Positions 33,303-42,837 of a stretch of 64,000 bases of DNA are shown here, piece by piece; position 1 is the stretch's first letter, and every line of letters starts with the position of its first letter. The notes under the pieces were generated by a model. It did not search any database. It was not told the DNA's origin and was given only the letters and a program-made list of their open reading frames with translations. The stretch is from Terriglobia bacterium. Lineage in GTDB: Bacteria > Acidobacteriota > Terriglobia > Bryobacterales > Bryobacteraceae. The stretch lies in assembly GCA_020073445.1 (NCBI GenBank), contig JAIQFE010000001.1, positions 124,001 through 188,000 of the forward strand, written 5' to 3'. Made by a program: the position numbers and the translations under genes.

Positions 33303-35965
33303 CGTCTGTCTCCTGCCAACTCGGGCACCGCCCGCAGCGCATCTTTTTCTTCCAGGGCTGCCGACAACTGCTTGAGAGAATCGAGTAAGCCGATCCGGTC
33401 GAACCGTTCCACACAAGCGTCGAAGGGGCTGGTGTCTTGCGTCCCGAGTTCTTCTTTTAGATCGCAGAGCGCCACTACGGGAATGCGCTCCATCCCAGGA
33501 CGCTTGCGCATCTGCTCCACAAGCTGCTTCCCTCCTCCGGAAGGAAGACTGCGAGAGGTCACGACGGCCGCAATATCGTTCCGGTCCAGCTTTTCGAGCG
33601 CGTCGGGCTGGTCGATGGCTTCCAAAACCGGATGGCCGGCAAGTTCGAGGTAGTTGCGCACCAGCCCGCGCGAAAACGCCCGGCCATCGGCAACCAGGAC
33701 GGCGGTGCGCGTCCAGGAAGCCGCGGAGCCCTGGGTGGACCAGCTCTGGTCGCCGGCCGCCAGGATCGCCGGCAGATCCAGGAAATCCGTCACCTTTCCG
33801 CCGATCACAGCGGAACCGGACAACCCCGGCCGGTCGCTCTTCTTGCCTATATGGATGCTTTCATCGTGGATGTCCAGGATCTGATCGACCATTAAGCCCG
33901 CCATGCGGTCCCCATCGGAGAAGACAATGACCTGCGCGGGGTCGGCCAGGTGTTCGGCGGACGATTGCCCATTTTGCAGCTCCGCGGGAAGCGATGTGAG
34001 GTGTAGAATCTGCTCGCGGTATTGCACCACCGCCTTGCCGCCAGCGTGTTCGATCCGCGCGGCGGGGAACTCTTCCAGGCGGGCGACCAGTGAGAGAGGC
34101 ACGGCGAGCCGCTCGAACTTCCCGGCGCGGAACAGCAGGAAGGTCTGGCGCTCCTGATGCGACACTTCGTTTCTGGCGGAGTCGGCGTGCGCCTGATCCC
34201 GTGATTCGGATAAGACGCCCGATCGCTGTCCGATGCCCAGCACGTCCAGGATCAGCGCCACTTTGCCGTCGCCCATAATAGTCGCGCCCGCATACGATGT
34301 CAGGCCCTTCAACTGTTTCCCGAGCGGCTTGACCACGATCTCCTGCGTGTCGTTGATGGCGTCCACCACCAACCCAAATTGGCGGTCTTCGGCCTGCAAC
34401 ACAACGATGTTGAGCACTTCGGAATCGGCGCTCGTAGCGGGCAGGTGAAGCACTTCGTTGAGATACGCAACAGGCAGGAGGCTGCCTCGGCGCCGGTACA
34501 CGGGGGTACCGTGAATGCGCTCGATCTGTTTCTTGCCAGCTTCGCCTTCGAGCCGCAAGAGCTCCAAAAGGCTGACCTGCGGAATGATGAATCGTTCGCC
34601 GCCGCTGTTCACAACCAGTCCGGGAATGATCGCCAGAGTCAGCGGAATTTTGATTTTGACGGTAGTGCCTTCTCCCGTGCGACTGGACAGATCCACCACG
34701 CCGCCAATCTTTTCGATGTTGGTTTTGACCACGTCCATCCCGACTCCGCGTCCGGAGATGCTGGTCACTTTCTCGGCAGTGGAGAATCCCGGCAGAAAGA
34801 CCAGGTTCACGGCTTCGCGCTCGCTCAGACGTTCCGCCTGTTCCGGCCGCAGCAGGCCTTTTTCTACTGCCTTCTGCTTGACCCGGGCGGCGTCGATTCC
34901 CGCGCCATCGTCGGTGATTTCGATATTGACTTGACCGCCTTCGTGATAGGCACGAAGGAGAAGCCGGCCCTGAGCCGGTTTGCCGTTTTTCGTCCGCCTG
35001 GCAGGGAGCTCGATGCCGTGGTCGCAACAGTTGCGAACAATGTGCGTCAGCGGATCCTTGATGGCTTCGATGATGCTCTTGTCCAGCTCGGTCTCAGCTC
35101 CGTCCATGTCTAACTGGATCTGCTTGCCGCAGGATGCCGCTAAGTCTCGCACTACCCGCGGCAATTTGTTCCAGACCACGCCGATCGGCTGCATCCGGGT
35201 CTTCATGACACCTTCCTGCAACTGCGTGGTGATCAAGTTGAGGCGCTGAGCGGTACCATTCAATCCAGTGTCATCTTGCCTCGAGTTGAACTGAAGAATC
35301 TGATTGCGGGCCAAAACCAGCTCACCCACCAGGTTCATCAACTTATCGAGCAGGCTAACGTCCACCCGAATCGTGGAGTCCGCAATCGAGCCGGTCTTCG
35401 GTGAAGCCGATCTTTCAGGCTCTGTGGACGATCCCATCGGCTGCGCGCCAGAAGCCGGTTCCTCGGCCTCAACACCGTGGAGGGAGTCTGACGGTGAAGC
35501 ACTTTCCACGGAAGCCGCTGGCTCCGGAGCCGTCTGCTCCTCTGTGCTCGCCGTGGCTGGCGTAGCTTTTGCGCCGCTTTGGATTTCGTTGCATGTGAGG
35601 GTCAGGCGCCGCCGTAAATCTTCGTATACTTCTCCGCTTTCCTTCGACGTGGCCTCGATGCTCGCGAGTTCCTTCTTGATGGCGTCCATCGTTTCGAGGA
35701 TCAGCGAAGTAAGCGCTGGCGTGAGGTTTCGCTCGCCGTTACGCAACTGAGACAAAATGTTCTCGGCAACGTGAGTGACGCGCTCCAGAGTTGTGAAAGC
35801 CAGAAAGCCGCATGTCCCTTTAATGCTGTGGATGGTGCGAAAGATACTGGCCAGCAGCGCCGGATCGCGGGGACGCTGTTCCAGCTCCACGATCTCCTGC
35901 TCCAACCGCGTCAGGTTCTCGTTGCTCTCGATGAGGAACTCGTTGATAATGTCCTGATCTTCCAC
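33299..35965 (-). CDS. cheA: Chemotaxis histidine kinase CheA with second CheW-like domain and degenerate receiver
   Basis: 888 residues. Hpt domain with H46 (TIHSIKGTCGF), variable Ala/Glu/Ser-rich linker (about 135-195), P3 dimerisation helices (LLDKLMNLVGELVLARNQIL), HATPase (HIVRNCCDHGIE, DDGAGID, GRGVGMDVV) and CheW-like P5 (about 455-590). A second CheW-like stretch (about 615-750) and a C-terminal receiver-like domain (about 765-880) follow. In that receiver the phospho-acceptor Asp is replaced (VVTSRSLP instead of 'VVTDI.MP') and one acidic pocket residue is lost (VADGR), so it cannot be phosphorylated in the normal way. First gene of the leftward operon. Confidence 0.93.
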   Translation of the reverse strand: MEDQDIINEFLIESNENLTRLEQEIVELEQRPRDPALLASIFRTIHSIKGTCGFLAFTTLERVTHVAENILSQLRNGERNLTPALTSLILETMDAIKKELASIEATSKESGEVYEDLRRRLTLTCNEIQSGAKATPATASTEEQTAPEPAASVESASPSDSLHGVEAEEPASGAQPMGSSTEPERSASPKTGSIADSTIRVDVSLLDKLMNLVGELVLARNQILQFNSRQDDTGLNGTAQRLNLITTQLQEGVMKTRMQPIGVVWNKLPRVVRDLAASCGKQIQLDMDGAETELDKSIIEAIKDPLTHIVRNCCDHGIELPARRTKNGKPAQGRLLLRAYHEGGQVNIEITDDGAGIDAARVKQKAVEKGLLRPEQAERLSEREAVNLVFLPGFSTAEKVTSISGRGVGMDVVKTNIEKIGGVVDLSSRTGEGTTVKIKIPLTLAIIPGLVVNSGGERFIIPQVSLLELLRLEGEAGKKQIERIHGTPVYRRRGSLLPVAYLNEVLHLPATSADSEVLNIVVLQAEDRQFGLVVDAINDTQEIVVKPLGKQLKGLTSYAGATIMGDGKVALILDVLGIGQRSGVLSESRDQAHADSARNEVSHQERQTFLLFRAGKFERLAVPLSLVARLEEFPAARIEHAGGKAVVQYREQILHLTSLPAELQNGQSSAEHLADPAQVIVFSDGDRMAGLMVDQILDIHDESIHIGKKSDRPGLSGSAVIGGKVTDFLDLPAILAAGDQSWSTQGSAASWTRTAVLVADGRAFSRGLVRNYLELAGHPVLEAIDQPDALEKLDRNDIAAVVTSRSLPSGGGKQLVEQMRKRPGMERIPVVALCDLKEELGTQDTSPFDACVERFDRIGLLDSLKQLSAALEEKDALRAVPELAGDRR

Positions 35966-36086
35966 CTAGAACCTCCAGTCGTTACTCACTTGTTGTCCAC
36001 AACTCCGAAACCTGCTAGTACTCAATTCTCAAAGCATCTATCGTCTTCGTCCCTATGCCCAGTAGGTGAATTTCCGTAATCCCGAA

Positions 36087-36104
36087 TAAAGATTTGCTAA
36101 AGAT
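36087..36104. promoter_or_regulatory. PhoB/OmpR-type operator, TAAAGAT direct repeat (cheA side)
   Basis: TAAAGAT at 36087-36093 and 36098-36104, separated by 4 bp (11-bp period). An inverted copy of the whole box lies at 36180-36197. The box is 122 bp before the cheA start. Confidence 0.6.
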
Positions 36105-36179
36105 CGATGCGGCCGCGAAAACATCTCATGGATCGCGCCACACGCGCAGAGAGACACTCGCGCGGAGTCTGCCGAGTTG

Positions 36180-36197
36180 ATCTTTAGCGAATCTTTA
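36180..36197. promoter_or_regulatory. PhoB/OmpR-type operator, inverted TAAAGAT repeat (cheY side)
   Basis: ATCTTTA at 36180-36186 and 36191-36197, again with 4 bp between. It is the mirror image of the box at 36087-36104. A -10-like TATATA at 36243-36248 and the cheY start at 36326 lie downstream. Confidence 0.6.
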
Positions 36198-36325
36198 GCT
36201 AACACAACTCGGCTCCTCTCGAATCGATTCGCTTTTCCTCGATATATAGGAACACTGCAAGGACAGGCGTAAGAAGGCCGGAGCCGGATGTGGCTAACGG
36301 CTCCGGCACAACATAAGGAGGCGCA

Positions 36326-36712
36326 ATGGCGCTTGATGTCTTGATCGTGGATGATTCTACGGCGATCCGGAAGATTCTCCTGCGGGTGCTTTCGCAGACG
36401 GATCTCACGATTGGCGACGTCTTAGAGGCGGGCGACGGGGTCGAGGCACTTCGAATACTGGAAGAACGGAAAGTGGGCCTGATTCTGTCTGACATCAACA
36501 TGCCGAACATGGATGGTCTCCAGTTGCTCACTTCAGTCCGGGCCCGCCCGGACTGGAACAGCATTGCGGTAATCATGATCACCACGGAAGGCAGCCAGGC
36601 CAAGGTCATGGAGGCCGTTCAGATGGGAGCGCAAGGTTACGTCCGGAAGCCTTTTACAGCCGAACAAATCAAGGAGAAGATCTCCTCTTGTCTGGGATCG
36701 CCCGCAAACTAA
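36326..36712 (+). CDS. cheY: CheY-like single-domain response regulator
   Basis: 128 residues with a strong ribosome site (AAGGAGG). Pocket D9/D10, phospho-acceptor D56 (GLILSDINMPNMDG), TTE and YVRKPF are present. It is divergent from cheA and followed after 9 bp by a CheX phosphatase. It is the second CheY of the element, so the two may serve different outputs or one may be a phosphate sink. Confidence 0.92.
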   Translation: MALDVLIVDDSTAIRKILLRVLSQTDLTIGDVLEAGDGVEALRILEERKVGLILSDINMPNMDGLQLLTSVRARPDWNSIAVIMITTEGSQAKVMEAVQMGAQGYVRKPFTAEQIKEKISSCLGSPAN

Positions 36713-36721
36713 TCCACGCCT

Positions 36722-37246
36722 ATGGAATCACCACTGACACGCGATGAAATCGCGGATCTGATCCGCGCTAATACCGAGAAGGTATTTACAACGATGCTGG
36801 ATCTCCCGATTCACGCTGGCCCCGTTACCGTGCAAACGACTGGAGCCGGCGAGGACGGCGGAGTCGTTTCCCTGGTTGGATTTGCGGGCGAATGGAGCGG
36901 CTCGGGCACCATCCGCTGCAGCGGCGGCTTGGCGTGCGCCATCAGCGCCAAGCTGCTGTTGACGGACTTCGATCATGTGAACGATGACGTGCTGGATGCC
37001 ATTGGAGAAGTCGCAAACATGATCATCGGCAACTTCAAGGATGACGCCGCCTACAAGCTGGGTCCACTCGGCCTGAGCACGCCGACAGTCATCTACGGAG
37101 ACAACTTTCAGGCCAGGAACTGGAACGGTCAGAGCTGGACTACCGTACCGTTTTCATGCGAGGGCGAACTGTTCGAGGTGAAGATATGTCTGGTTCCAAG
37201 TCACGCGCTTCGCGGGTCACTCCGGCCAACGGGCGTTGGCGGCTGA
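36722..37246 (+). CDS. cheX: CheX-type phosphatase
   Basis: 174 residues. The active helix is E96-V-A-N99 followed by MIIGNFKDD, the CheX/CheC signature, with 'VSLVGFAGEWSGSGTIRCS' as the beta core. It is paired with the upstream cheY. It is related to, but distinct from, the CheX at 26353. Confidence 0.85.
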   Translation: MESPLTRDEIADLIRANTEKVFTTMLDLPIHAGPVTVQTTGAGEDGGVVSLVGFAGEWSGSGTIRCSGGLACAISAKLLLTDFDHVNDDVLDAIGEVANMIIGNFKDDAAYKLGPLGLSTPTVIYGDNFQARNWNGQSWTTVPFSCEGELFEVKICLVPSHALRGSLRPTGVGG

Positions 37247-37286
37247 CGCGAATGTAACCCAGCCTTGAAGGAGGCGGCAATATTCT

Positions 37287-38618
37287 ATGATTGGAGGTCA
37301 AACCTCGACAGGTGATCTGGAAATAGACCGCACCCAAACGCCGGCTCCAGATACCCTTCAGGAAACTTGCGGATCCGAAGGCGAAGACCCCGGGTCAACG
37401 GTTCTTCTCGCGCGCCAGCCCATCTTCGACCGTAATCTGCACACATGGGGATATGAACTCCTGTACCGGAATGGTCCGACGAACCACTACGAACCCGCCG
37501 GAACTCCTGCCCAGGCAACTGCCAACGTGATCGTGAACTACCTGCTGAATGCCGGCTTGAACAACCTCGTCGGATCTGCACTGGCCTTCATCAATGTCGA
37601 CCGCGAGACCTTGCTTGGCGGCAATCTGCTGACGCTTCCCCGAAACAAGGTCGTGCTCGAAATCCTGGAGACCGTCGAGCCCGATGCCGAAGTCATACAG
37701 GCTTGCACAGAGCTGAGAAGCAAAGGGTTCATGCTGGCCCTGGACGACGTCGACCATCAGTTGCAACCTAGTCTCTTGCTGAATCTGGCAAGCCTTATCA
37801 AAGTTGATTTCCAGAAGACTACGCCGGCTTGCCGCAAGGAGCTGGTCAATCGCTACGGTCCCGGCGGGACCACAATGTTGGCGGAAAAGGTCGAATCGGA
37901 AGAAGAGTTCGAGCAAGCGGTATCTTTCGGTTACCAGTACTTCCAAGGCTACTTCTTCGAGAGACCTGCGCTGGTGTTCGGCCGTCCACTCCCGATCTCC
38001 ACGCTTGCGCTACTGCGAATTCTTGGGGAGTTAGCGAACCCTGACGTGAGCGTGAATCGCCTGGAGGTGCTGGTCAAACAGCATGTGTCACTGTCCTACA
38101 AACTCATTCGCTATATCAACTCCGGAGCATTCGCGTGGCGGGGATCCATACAATCCTTGCGGCACGCTCTCGCCTTGATGGGTATGGATCAACTCCGGAA
38201 GCTGCTGTCGCTCATGGTGGTGGCGGACATCAACGGAAAAGGCCCGCGCGAACTCTTGGTGACAGCCCTCGTGCGGGCCCGCATGTCAGAAATCCTCGGC
38301 CCCCGTTTCGGCTTGGAGAATCGAGAGGCGTCGCTCTTCCTAATGGGCCTGTTCTCCCTGCTCGGAGCCATCCTCCACCGGCCTCTGGAAGATGTTCTCA
38401 ACGAGCTGAACCTGGAACCAGACGTCTCCGACGCCTTGTTGGGACGGTCTCCCAGCGACTATCCCCTCCGTCGTTTATTTGCGTTCGTGGTGGCTTGCGA
38501 ATCAGGGGATTGGTCCTCCCTGGTTGCAGCCGCCGAACGCGCACGGATTAACTTGCACGGCCTCTCCCAAGGACACATTCAAGCCCTGCAATGGGCCGAG
38601 GAAGTCGCGAGCGCCTGA
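37287..38618 (+). CDS. EAL-like plus HDOD signalling protein (YuxH type)
   Basis: 443 residues. After a polar N-terminus (about 1-40) comes an EAL-like domain (about 40-235), but the EAL triplet reads YELLYR and only part of the metal-binding set (EILE, LALDDV, YFQGYFF) is kept, as in YuxH proteins that lack phosphodiesterase activity. The HDOD domain follows (about 240-440). The ATG has AAGGAGG 12 nt upstream. Such proteins often regulate motility or c-di-GMP output. It is third gene after cheY and cheX. Confidence 0.88.
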   Translation: MIGGQTSTGDLEIDRTQTPAPDTLQETCGSEGEDPGSTVLLARQPIFDRNLHTWGYELLYRNGPTNHYEPAGTPAQATANVIVNYLLNAGLNNLVGSALAFINVDRETLLGGNLLTLPRNKVVLEILETVEPDAEVIQACTELRSKGFMLALDDVDHQLQPSLLLNLASLIKVDFQKTTPACRKELVNRYGPGGTTMLAEKVESEEEFEQAVSFGYQYFQGYFFERPALVFGRPLPISTLALLRILGELANPDVSVNRLEVLVKQHVSLSYKLIRYINSGAFAWRGSIQSLRHALALMGMDQLRKLLSLMVVADINGKGPRELLVTALVRARMSEILGPRFGLENREASLFLMGLFSLLGAILHRPLEDVLNELNLEPDVSDALLGRSPSDYPLRRLFAFVVACESGDWSSLVAAAERARINLHGLSQGHIQALQWAEEVASA

Positions 38619-38653
38619 GGGTTAGCGATTTGCGCGACCACCGTTGGTAGTGA

Positions 38654-39775
38654 TTACGGGCCGACCCGTTGCGCTTGCGCGGCGGATGGAAACGCAATCC
38701 GGATTTCTGTGCCTATGCCGGAATGCACTTCGATCTTCGCGCGCAGTTGTTTGGAGAGGGAGTGGACCAGACGGAAACCTAGCGATTGCACTGCGTTCCA
38801 GTCCACGTCGCCCTGCAGTCCGATGCCTGTATCGGCGACGGTCAGTATTGCCATGTTGTTCGGTCCAGCATGAAGCCCGATGCTGATCTCACCTTCACGA
38901 CCGCCGGAGAACGCGTATTTCAGCGCATTTGACACCAGTTCGCTTACGATCAAACCGCACGACAAAACGTCATCCGGAGCCAGAGAAATCCGGTCTAGGT
39001 CGGTCCGGAGCCGAATGCGATCGCCCGTACCGTCATAGGAGCGGAACAGATGTTCGGCTAGTTTGCGGATGTACCTCGCGACGTCGATCTCGACGAGGTT
39101 TTCGGACTGGTACAGTGTCTCGTGCAGGAGAGCCATCGAATGGACCCGCTGTTGGCTCTCCAGGAACAGTTTGCGAAAGCCGGGGTCGGAAATGCTCCGC
39201 GCCTGCAGTCCGAGCAAGCTTGAGATGAGTTGTAGATTGTTCTTGATGCGGTGGTGAATCTCCTTGAGCAACGTTTCCTTTTCACGAAGCAACGTCCAGA
39301 TTTTCTCTTCTTGGATAACGCGTTGGGTCGTATCACGGAGGATGACTGTGAGAATCGTCTGCCCATTACCTTCGATCTTGGAGATAGATGCCTCTGCCGG
39401 AAACTCGGATCCGTTCTTGCGTCGGCCAAAGATAGCCCTCCTTTCACCCATGCGGCGCGCCGATACGGAGGACTCACAGAACTCTTGAATATGGGTTCGA
39501 TGGGCGGCGACTAAAGACGGCGGCATCAGGATATCAAGCTGCTGCCCTATGACTTCCTCAGCCGGATAGCCGAAGATCTTCTCGGCGCCTTGATTGAAGA
39601 GAATGATTCGCTGCTCGCGATCGACCGATATGATTGCATCATCGGCTAAGTCGATGATCTTGGCCAAGTCCATGAGCGGGTTCTGGCAATGCTCGCACGC
39701 GCTGAAGTGGAAGTCAATCGATGCCCCCTGCAAGCGCTCCATTTCGCGTAGCCCTGGATCATCGTCGTTGCCCAT
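38654..39775 (-). CDS. PAS sensor histidine kinase of HisKA_2 type
   Basis: 373 residues. An N-terminal CEHC motif (residues 27-30) may bind a metal. One PAS domain (about 38-155), then HisKA_2 with KEIHHRIKNNLQLISSLL (H174/H175) and an HATPase ending (DTGIGLQGD). Soluble. It is convergent with the EAL-HDOD gene and divergent from the next kinase, 86 bp apart. Kinases of this family usually pair with single receivers; the ruined receiver at 42507 may have been such a partner of the related kinase next door. Confidence 0.9.
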   Translation of the reverse strand: MGNDDDPGLREMERLQGASIDFHFSACEHCQNPLMDLAKIIDLADDAIISVDREQRIILFNQGAEKIFGYPAEEVIGQQLDILMPPSLVAAHRTHIQEFCESSVSARRMGERRAIFGRRKNGSEFPAEASISKIEGNGQTILTVILRDTTQRVIQEEKIWTLLREKETLLKEIHHRIKNNLQLISSLLGLQARSISDPGFRKLFLESQQRVHSMALLHETLYQSENLVEIDVARYIRKLAEHLFRSYDGTGDRIRLRTDLDRISLAPDDVLSCGLIVSELVSNALKYAFSGGREGEISIGLHAGPNNMAILTVADTGIGLQGDVDWNAVQSLGFRLVHSLSKQLRAKIEVHSGIGTEIRIAFPSAAQAQRVGP

Positions 39776-39861
39776 GAGTCATGTCTGGTCATTCCAGCGG
39801 AAGCCTACGGGGCCGTATAATGTTCTGTAAGTCATGAAGTCCTAGGTCCCGGAAGAGGTTT

Positions 39862-42510
39862 GTGAGGTCTCTGGAGTTCCTACACAGCGCTTTTGAGAAT
39901 TGTCAGGACTCCATTGTCGTTTCGGATGCCACCGTTGCGGATCTGCTAGATGGCCCGGTACTCTGCGTAAATGCCGCGTTCTTGAGGCAGTCTGGTTACC
40001 TGCCAGAAGACGTTGTGGGACGACCTCTGCGGAATCTTCTTGCATCCGGGTCTCAAGGTGCTCTCCGGAAAGAGAACCTTACCGGCGCGAAGCCCCAGTT
40101 GCATCTACCTCTAACAGCCCGCCACAAGAACGGTTCAGAAACCCCGGTCGAGACGACCGCCTGGCTCATTCGGGATCCCGCGGGTCCGAACGACTACGCC
40201 GCGTTCCAGCAGCGGCCTGAGAGCGAGGAGCAACGGCGGGTAGAGGCAGACCTTGTCGAGCTGGCCCGTGCCTCTATGGTCACGGTAGATCTGGCTGGAA
40301 ACATCGCAAGTTGGAATCCAGGCGCTACCCGGCTGACCGGGTACTCCGAGATAGAAATGGTCGGCCGAAGCGTGGAGGTGCTCTTCCCGGATGAGGATCG
40401 CCCCCAGTTGGAGCAAGTTATTATTCCCACATTGCTGAAGGAACGCTCCCTGGACATCGATGTACCTCTCAAGAAGAAGGATGGAAGCATCGCCTACCTC
40501 GGTCTTGCGCTTTCGGTAATTCCGGATGCTTCTGGCGCGCCCGTGGGTTTCCTGGGTGTCTCCGTGGACGTCACCAATCTCAAACTCTGCGAAATTGCTC
40601 TGCAGGAGAACAATGGCCTCCTGACCGCGATTCGGCGCTTGCAGAGCATTATGATCTCAGTGCAAGACAAGCGCGTTGCTCTGAAGGAGACAGTGTCAAC
40701 GCTATTGACGATCACTGGTAGTGAGCACGGTTTCCTGGGGGAACTTCGCGATGATGGCACAGGGCAGCCCCACATTCGGGCCTATGTTGTCCAGACGCGC
40801 TCAGAGGACCCCGAGGTCCTAGGATTCTTTCAGACGAACTCAGAACAGCCGGTTGAATTCCATCGGTCAGACAGTCTCATCGGGCACGTTATCCATCGTA
40901 AGGAGGCGATTCTAACAAACGCACCGTCCTCGGATCCGCGAAGCACCGGCCTGCCGCTGGGCCATCCGCCGATTCTTTCGTTCGCGGGTCTTCCTTTGAA
41001 GATCGGGGATGAGATGGTAGGGATGCTCGGTCTCGCAAACCGCCCTGGAGGCTACGACCAGGCGCTGATCTCGCACATTCAGCCTCTCCTGGAGTGTTGC
41101 GCGGCCTTTATCGATGTCTACCGCAACCGCAACGCTGCCCGCGCATTGGGCGTGAACTTGGAGCGCGCTTTTCAAAACTCTCGCGATGCGCTGGTGATCA
41201 CGGACGAGCAAGGCAAGGTCATCAACTGGAATCCGGAGGCCGAGAGGCTGCTGGGATACAGCCGGGCGGAAGCTGTGCGTGTGAATCTCAACGTGCTGCG
41301 TGGAAACTGGGACTCGTGGGAATTACAGGGCATTTTCTCCAGCGCCAAGCAGAATGGAAACTGGTCCAAGGAAATCACCTTTCGCAGTCAGAGCGGGAGC
41401 GAAGTTGAGGCAGAGACCACGGTCATCTCAGGAGACGGGTTCTTCACCTGGGTAATCCGCGACATTGGCTGGCGCAAGAAGGCTGAAAAAGAGCTCCAGG
41501 AGGCTAGCGACCGGTTCGATGCGTTGGCCCAGAACACCCACAGCGCGTTCTGGATGGCCACTAAGGATGGCGCAACGGTCCTCTATCGGAGTCCTGTCTG
41601 CGAGACCATCGGTGGGGTTCCGAACAGCGGTTTGCCAACCAGTTCCAAGCCTTGGACCGACCTGATTCATCCGGAAGACTACGAAGGATTTCAGGCGAAC
41701 CGGCGGATCTACCTTCAAGGAGTCCCGGTCCGACAAAAGTACCGGATCATTCGGCCGGACGGCAAGGTGCGCTGGATCGATTCCTACGTGTTCCCAGTGA
41801 AAAACACCAACGGGGAAATCTATCGCATCGCCGGTTTGCTGGAAGACATTACCGAACAGGAGGAGGCCGATGCCCGCCTTCGCTCGGCGCTGGGGGAGAA
41901 GGAGGCTCTTCTCCAAGAGATTCACCATCGGGTCAAGAACAATCTGCAAATCATTTCCAGTTTGTTGCGCCTGCAAACGGTATCGGCCGCCGAGTCCGAT
42001 CCGGTCGCGGTGCTCCAGGAAAGCCGCGGCCGCGTGGAAACGATCGCCATTATTCACGAGCATCTCTATCAGTCCGGGAGTGTCTCGCGCGTCAGCCTCC
42101 AGGCGTATGCCGGGCGTCTCGTTGCGAACGTGATCAGCGTCAATCAGGTCACGCCGGAGCGGATCAAAGTCAGCGTGGATATCGGGCAAGTGACTCTGGA
42201 CCCTCAGACCGCCGTGCCGTGCGGGCTGATCTTGAACGAGCTAGTGTCGAATTCTCTGCGCCACGCGTTTCCCGATGGCCGGAAGGGCAAGATTACCATC
42301 ACCTCGCATGTGGGAGCCGGCGCGGTTGTGGTCATGAACGTCAGCGACAACGGCGTTGGGCTGCCCCAAGATTTCGATGTCTCTCGAGTCAATACATTGG
42401 GCCTTAGGCTCGTCCGGCAGTTGACTCGCCAGCTTAAAGGGACTATGTCGGTTTCCGGTCACAATGGCACTGCCATAGGAATCGAGTTTCCCCTTGCGGA
42501 GTCCACATGA
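39862..42510 (+). CDS. Multi-PAS/GAF sensor histidine kinase of HisKA_2 type
   Basis: 882 residues from GTG 39862 (GGAAGAGG upstream). Order: PAS (about 5-120), PAS (about 130-245), GAF (about 265-420), PAS (about 430-545), PAS (about 550-670), HisKA_2 with [18 protein letters not shown] (H688/H689) and HATPase ([18 protein letters not shown]). No membrane segment. Its stop overlaps (ATGA) the start of a receiver gene that is now broken, so the native kinase-receiver pair has been lost. Confidence 0.9.
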   Translation: MRSLEFLHSAFENCQDSIVVSDATVADLLDGPVLCVNAAFLRQSGYLPEDVVGRPLRNLLASGSQGALRKENLTGAKPQLHLPLTARHKNGSETPVETTAWLIRDPAGPNDYAAFQQRPESEEQRRVEADLVELARASMVTVDLAGNIASWNPGATRLTGYSEIEMVGRSVEVLFPDEDRPQLEQVIIPTLLKERSLDIDVPLKKKDGSIAYLGLALSVIPDASGAPVGFLGVSVDVTNLKLCEIALQENNGLLTAIRRLQSIMISVQDKRVALKETVSTLLTITGSEHGFLGELRDDGTGQPHIRAYVVQTRSEDPEVLGFFQTNSEQPVEFHRSDSLIGHVIHRKEAILTNAPSSDPRSTGLPLGHPPILSFAGLPLKIGDEMVGMLGLANRPGGYDQALISHIQPLLECCAAFIDVYRNRNAARALGVNLERAFQNSRDALVITDEQGKVINWNPEAERLLGYSRAEAVRVNLNVLRGNWDSWELQGIFSSAKQNGNWSKEITFRSQSGSEVEAETTVISGDGFFTWVIRDIGWRKKAEKELQEASDRFDALAQNTHSAFWMATKDGATVLYRSPVCETIGGVPNSGLPTSSKPWTDLIHPEDYEGFQANRRIYLQGVPVRQKYRIIRPDGKVRWIDSYVFPVKNTNGEIYRIAGLLEDITEQEEADARLRSALGEKEALLQEIHHRVKNNLQIISSLLRLQTVSAAESDPVAVLQESRGRVETIAIIHEHLYQSGSVSRVSLQAYAGRLVANVISVNQVTPERIKVSVDIGQVTLDPQTAVPCGLILNELVSNSLRHAFPDGRKGKITITSHVGAGAVVVMNVSDNGVGLPQDFDVSRVNTLGLRLVRQLTRQLKGTMSVSGHNGTAIGIEFPLAEST

Positions 42511-42837
42511 CACCTCAGTATGTGCAGGTGTTGGAAAATGAGGGCATCTGGCTCTTGATCTGGAGGAGTTGCTGACAGGCATGGGGCACAGCGTTTCCGT
42601 TGTGATGAGCGGAGAGGAAGCTATCGCAGCCGCTAAGCGCGACGGACACTCGCTGTGGTTTTAATGGATCAGGCTGGACGGAGCCTCCGACGGAATCCAG
42701 GCGGCGGAACAGCTCGGCGGAAATGAAGGTCCCAGGTCTTTCTTACGGCGCACTTAGAAGCCGCGGCCGTCCGGTTACATCGTTAAGCTTTTCAACGAAA
42801 AGGCGCTTGGCGACGATCTATCTGGCACCTCTGTGCG
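42507..42837 (+). pseudogene. Decayed CheY-like receiver gene
   Basis: ATG 42507 overlaps the kinase stop. The first frame reads VLENEG and soon stops. One frame over the text continues LDLEELLTGMGHSVSVV, then SGEEAIAAAK, a stop, LDGASDGIQAAEQL, another stop, then PSGYIVKLFNEKALGDDL. This follows the receiver of the gene at 25504 piece by piece (LDLEMFLGTMGYDV, LDGIQAAE, PSGYVVKPFNEKDLA). There is at least one frameshift and there are two in-frame stops. Confidence 0.8.

Noticed and set aside
36722-37246. Call of this gene as FliN or CheC.
   Set aside because: It has one ExxN helix and lacks the second active helix of CheC and the SpoA pattern of FliN; CheX fits better.
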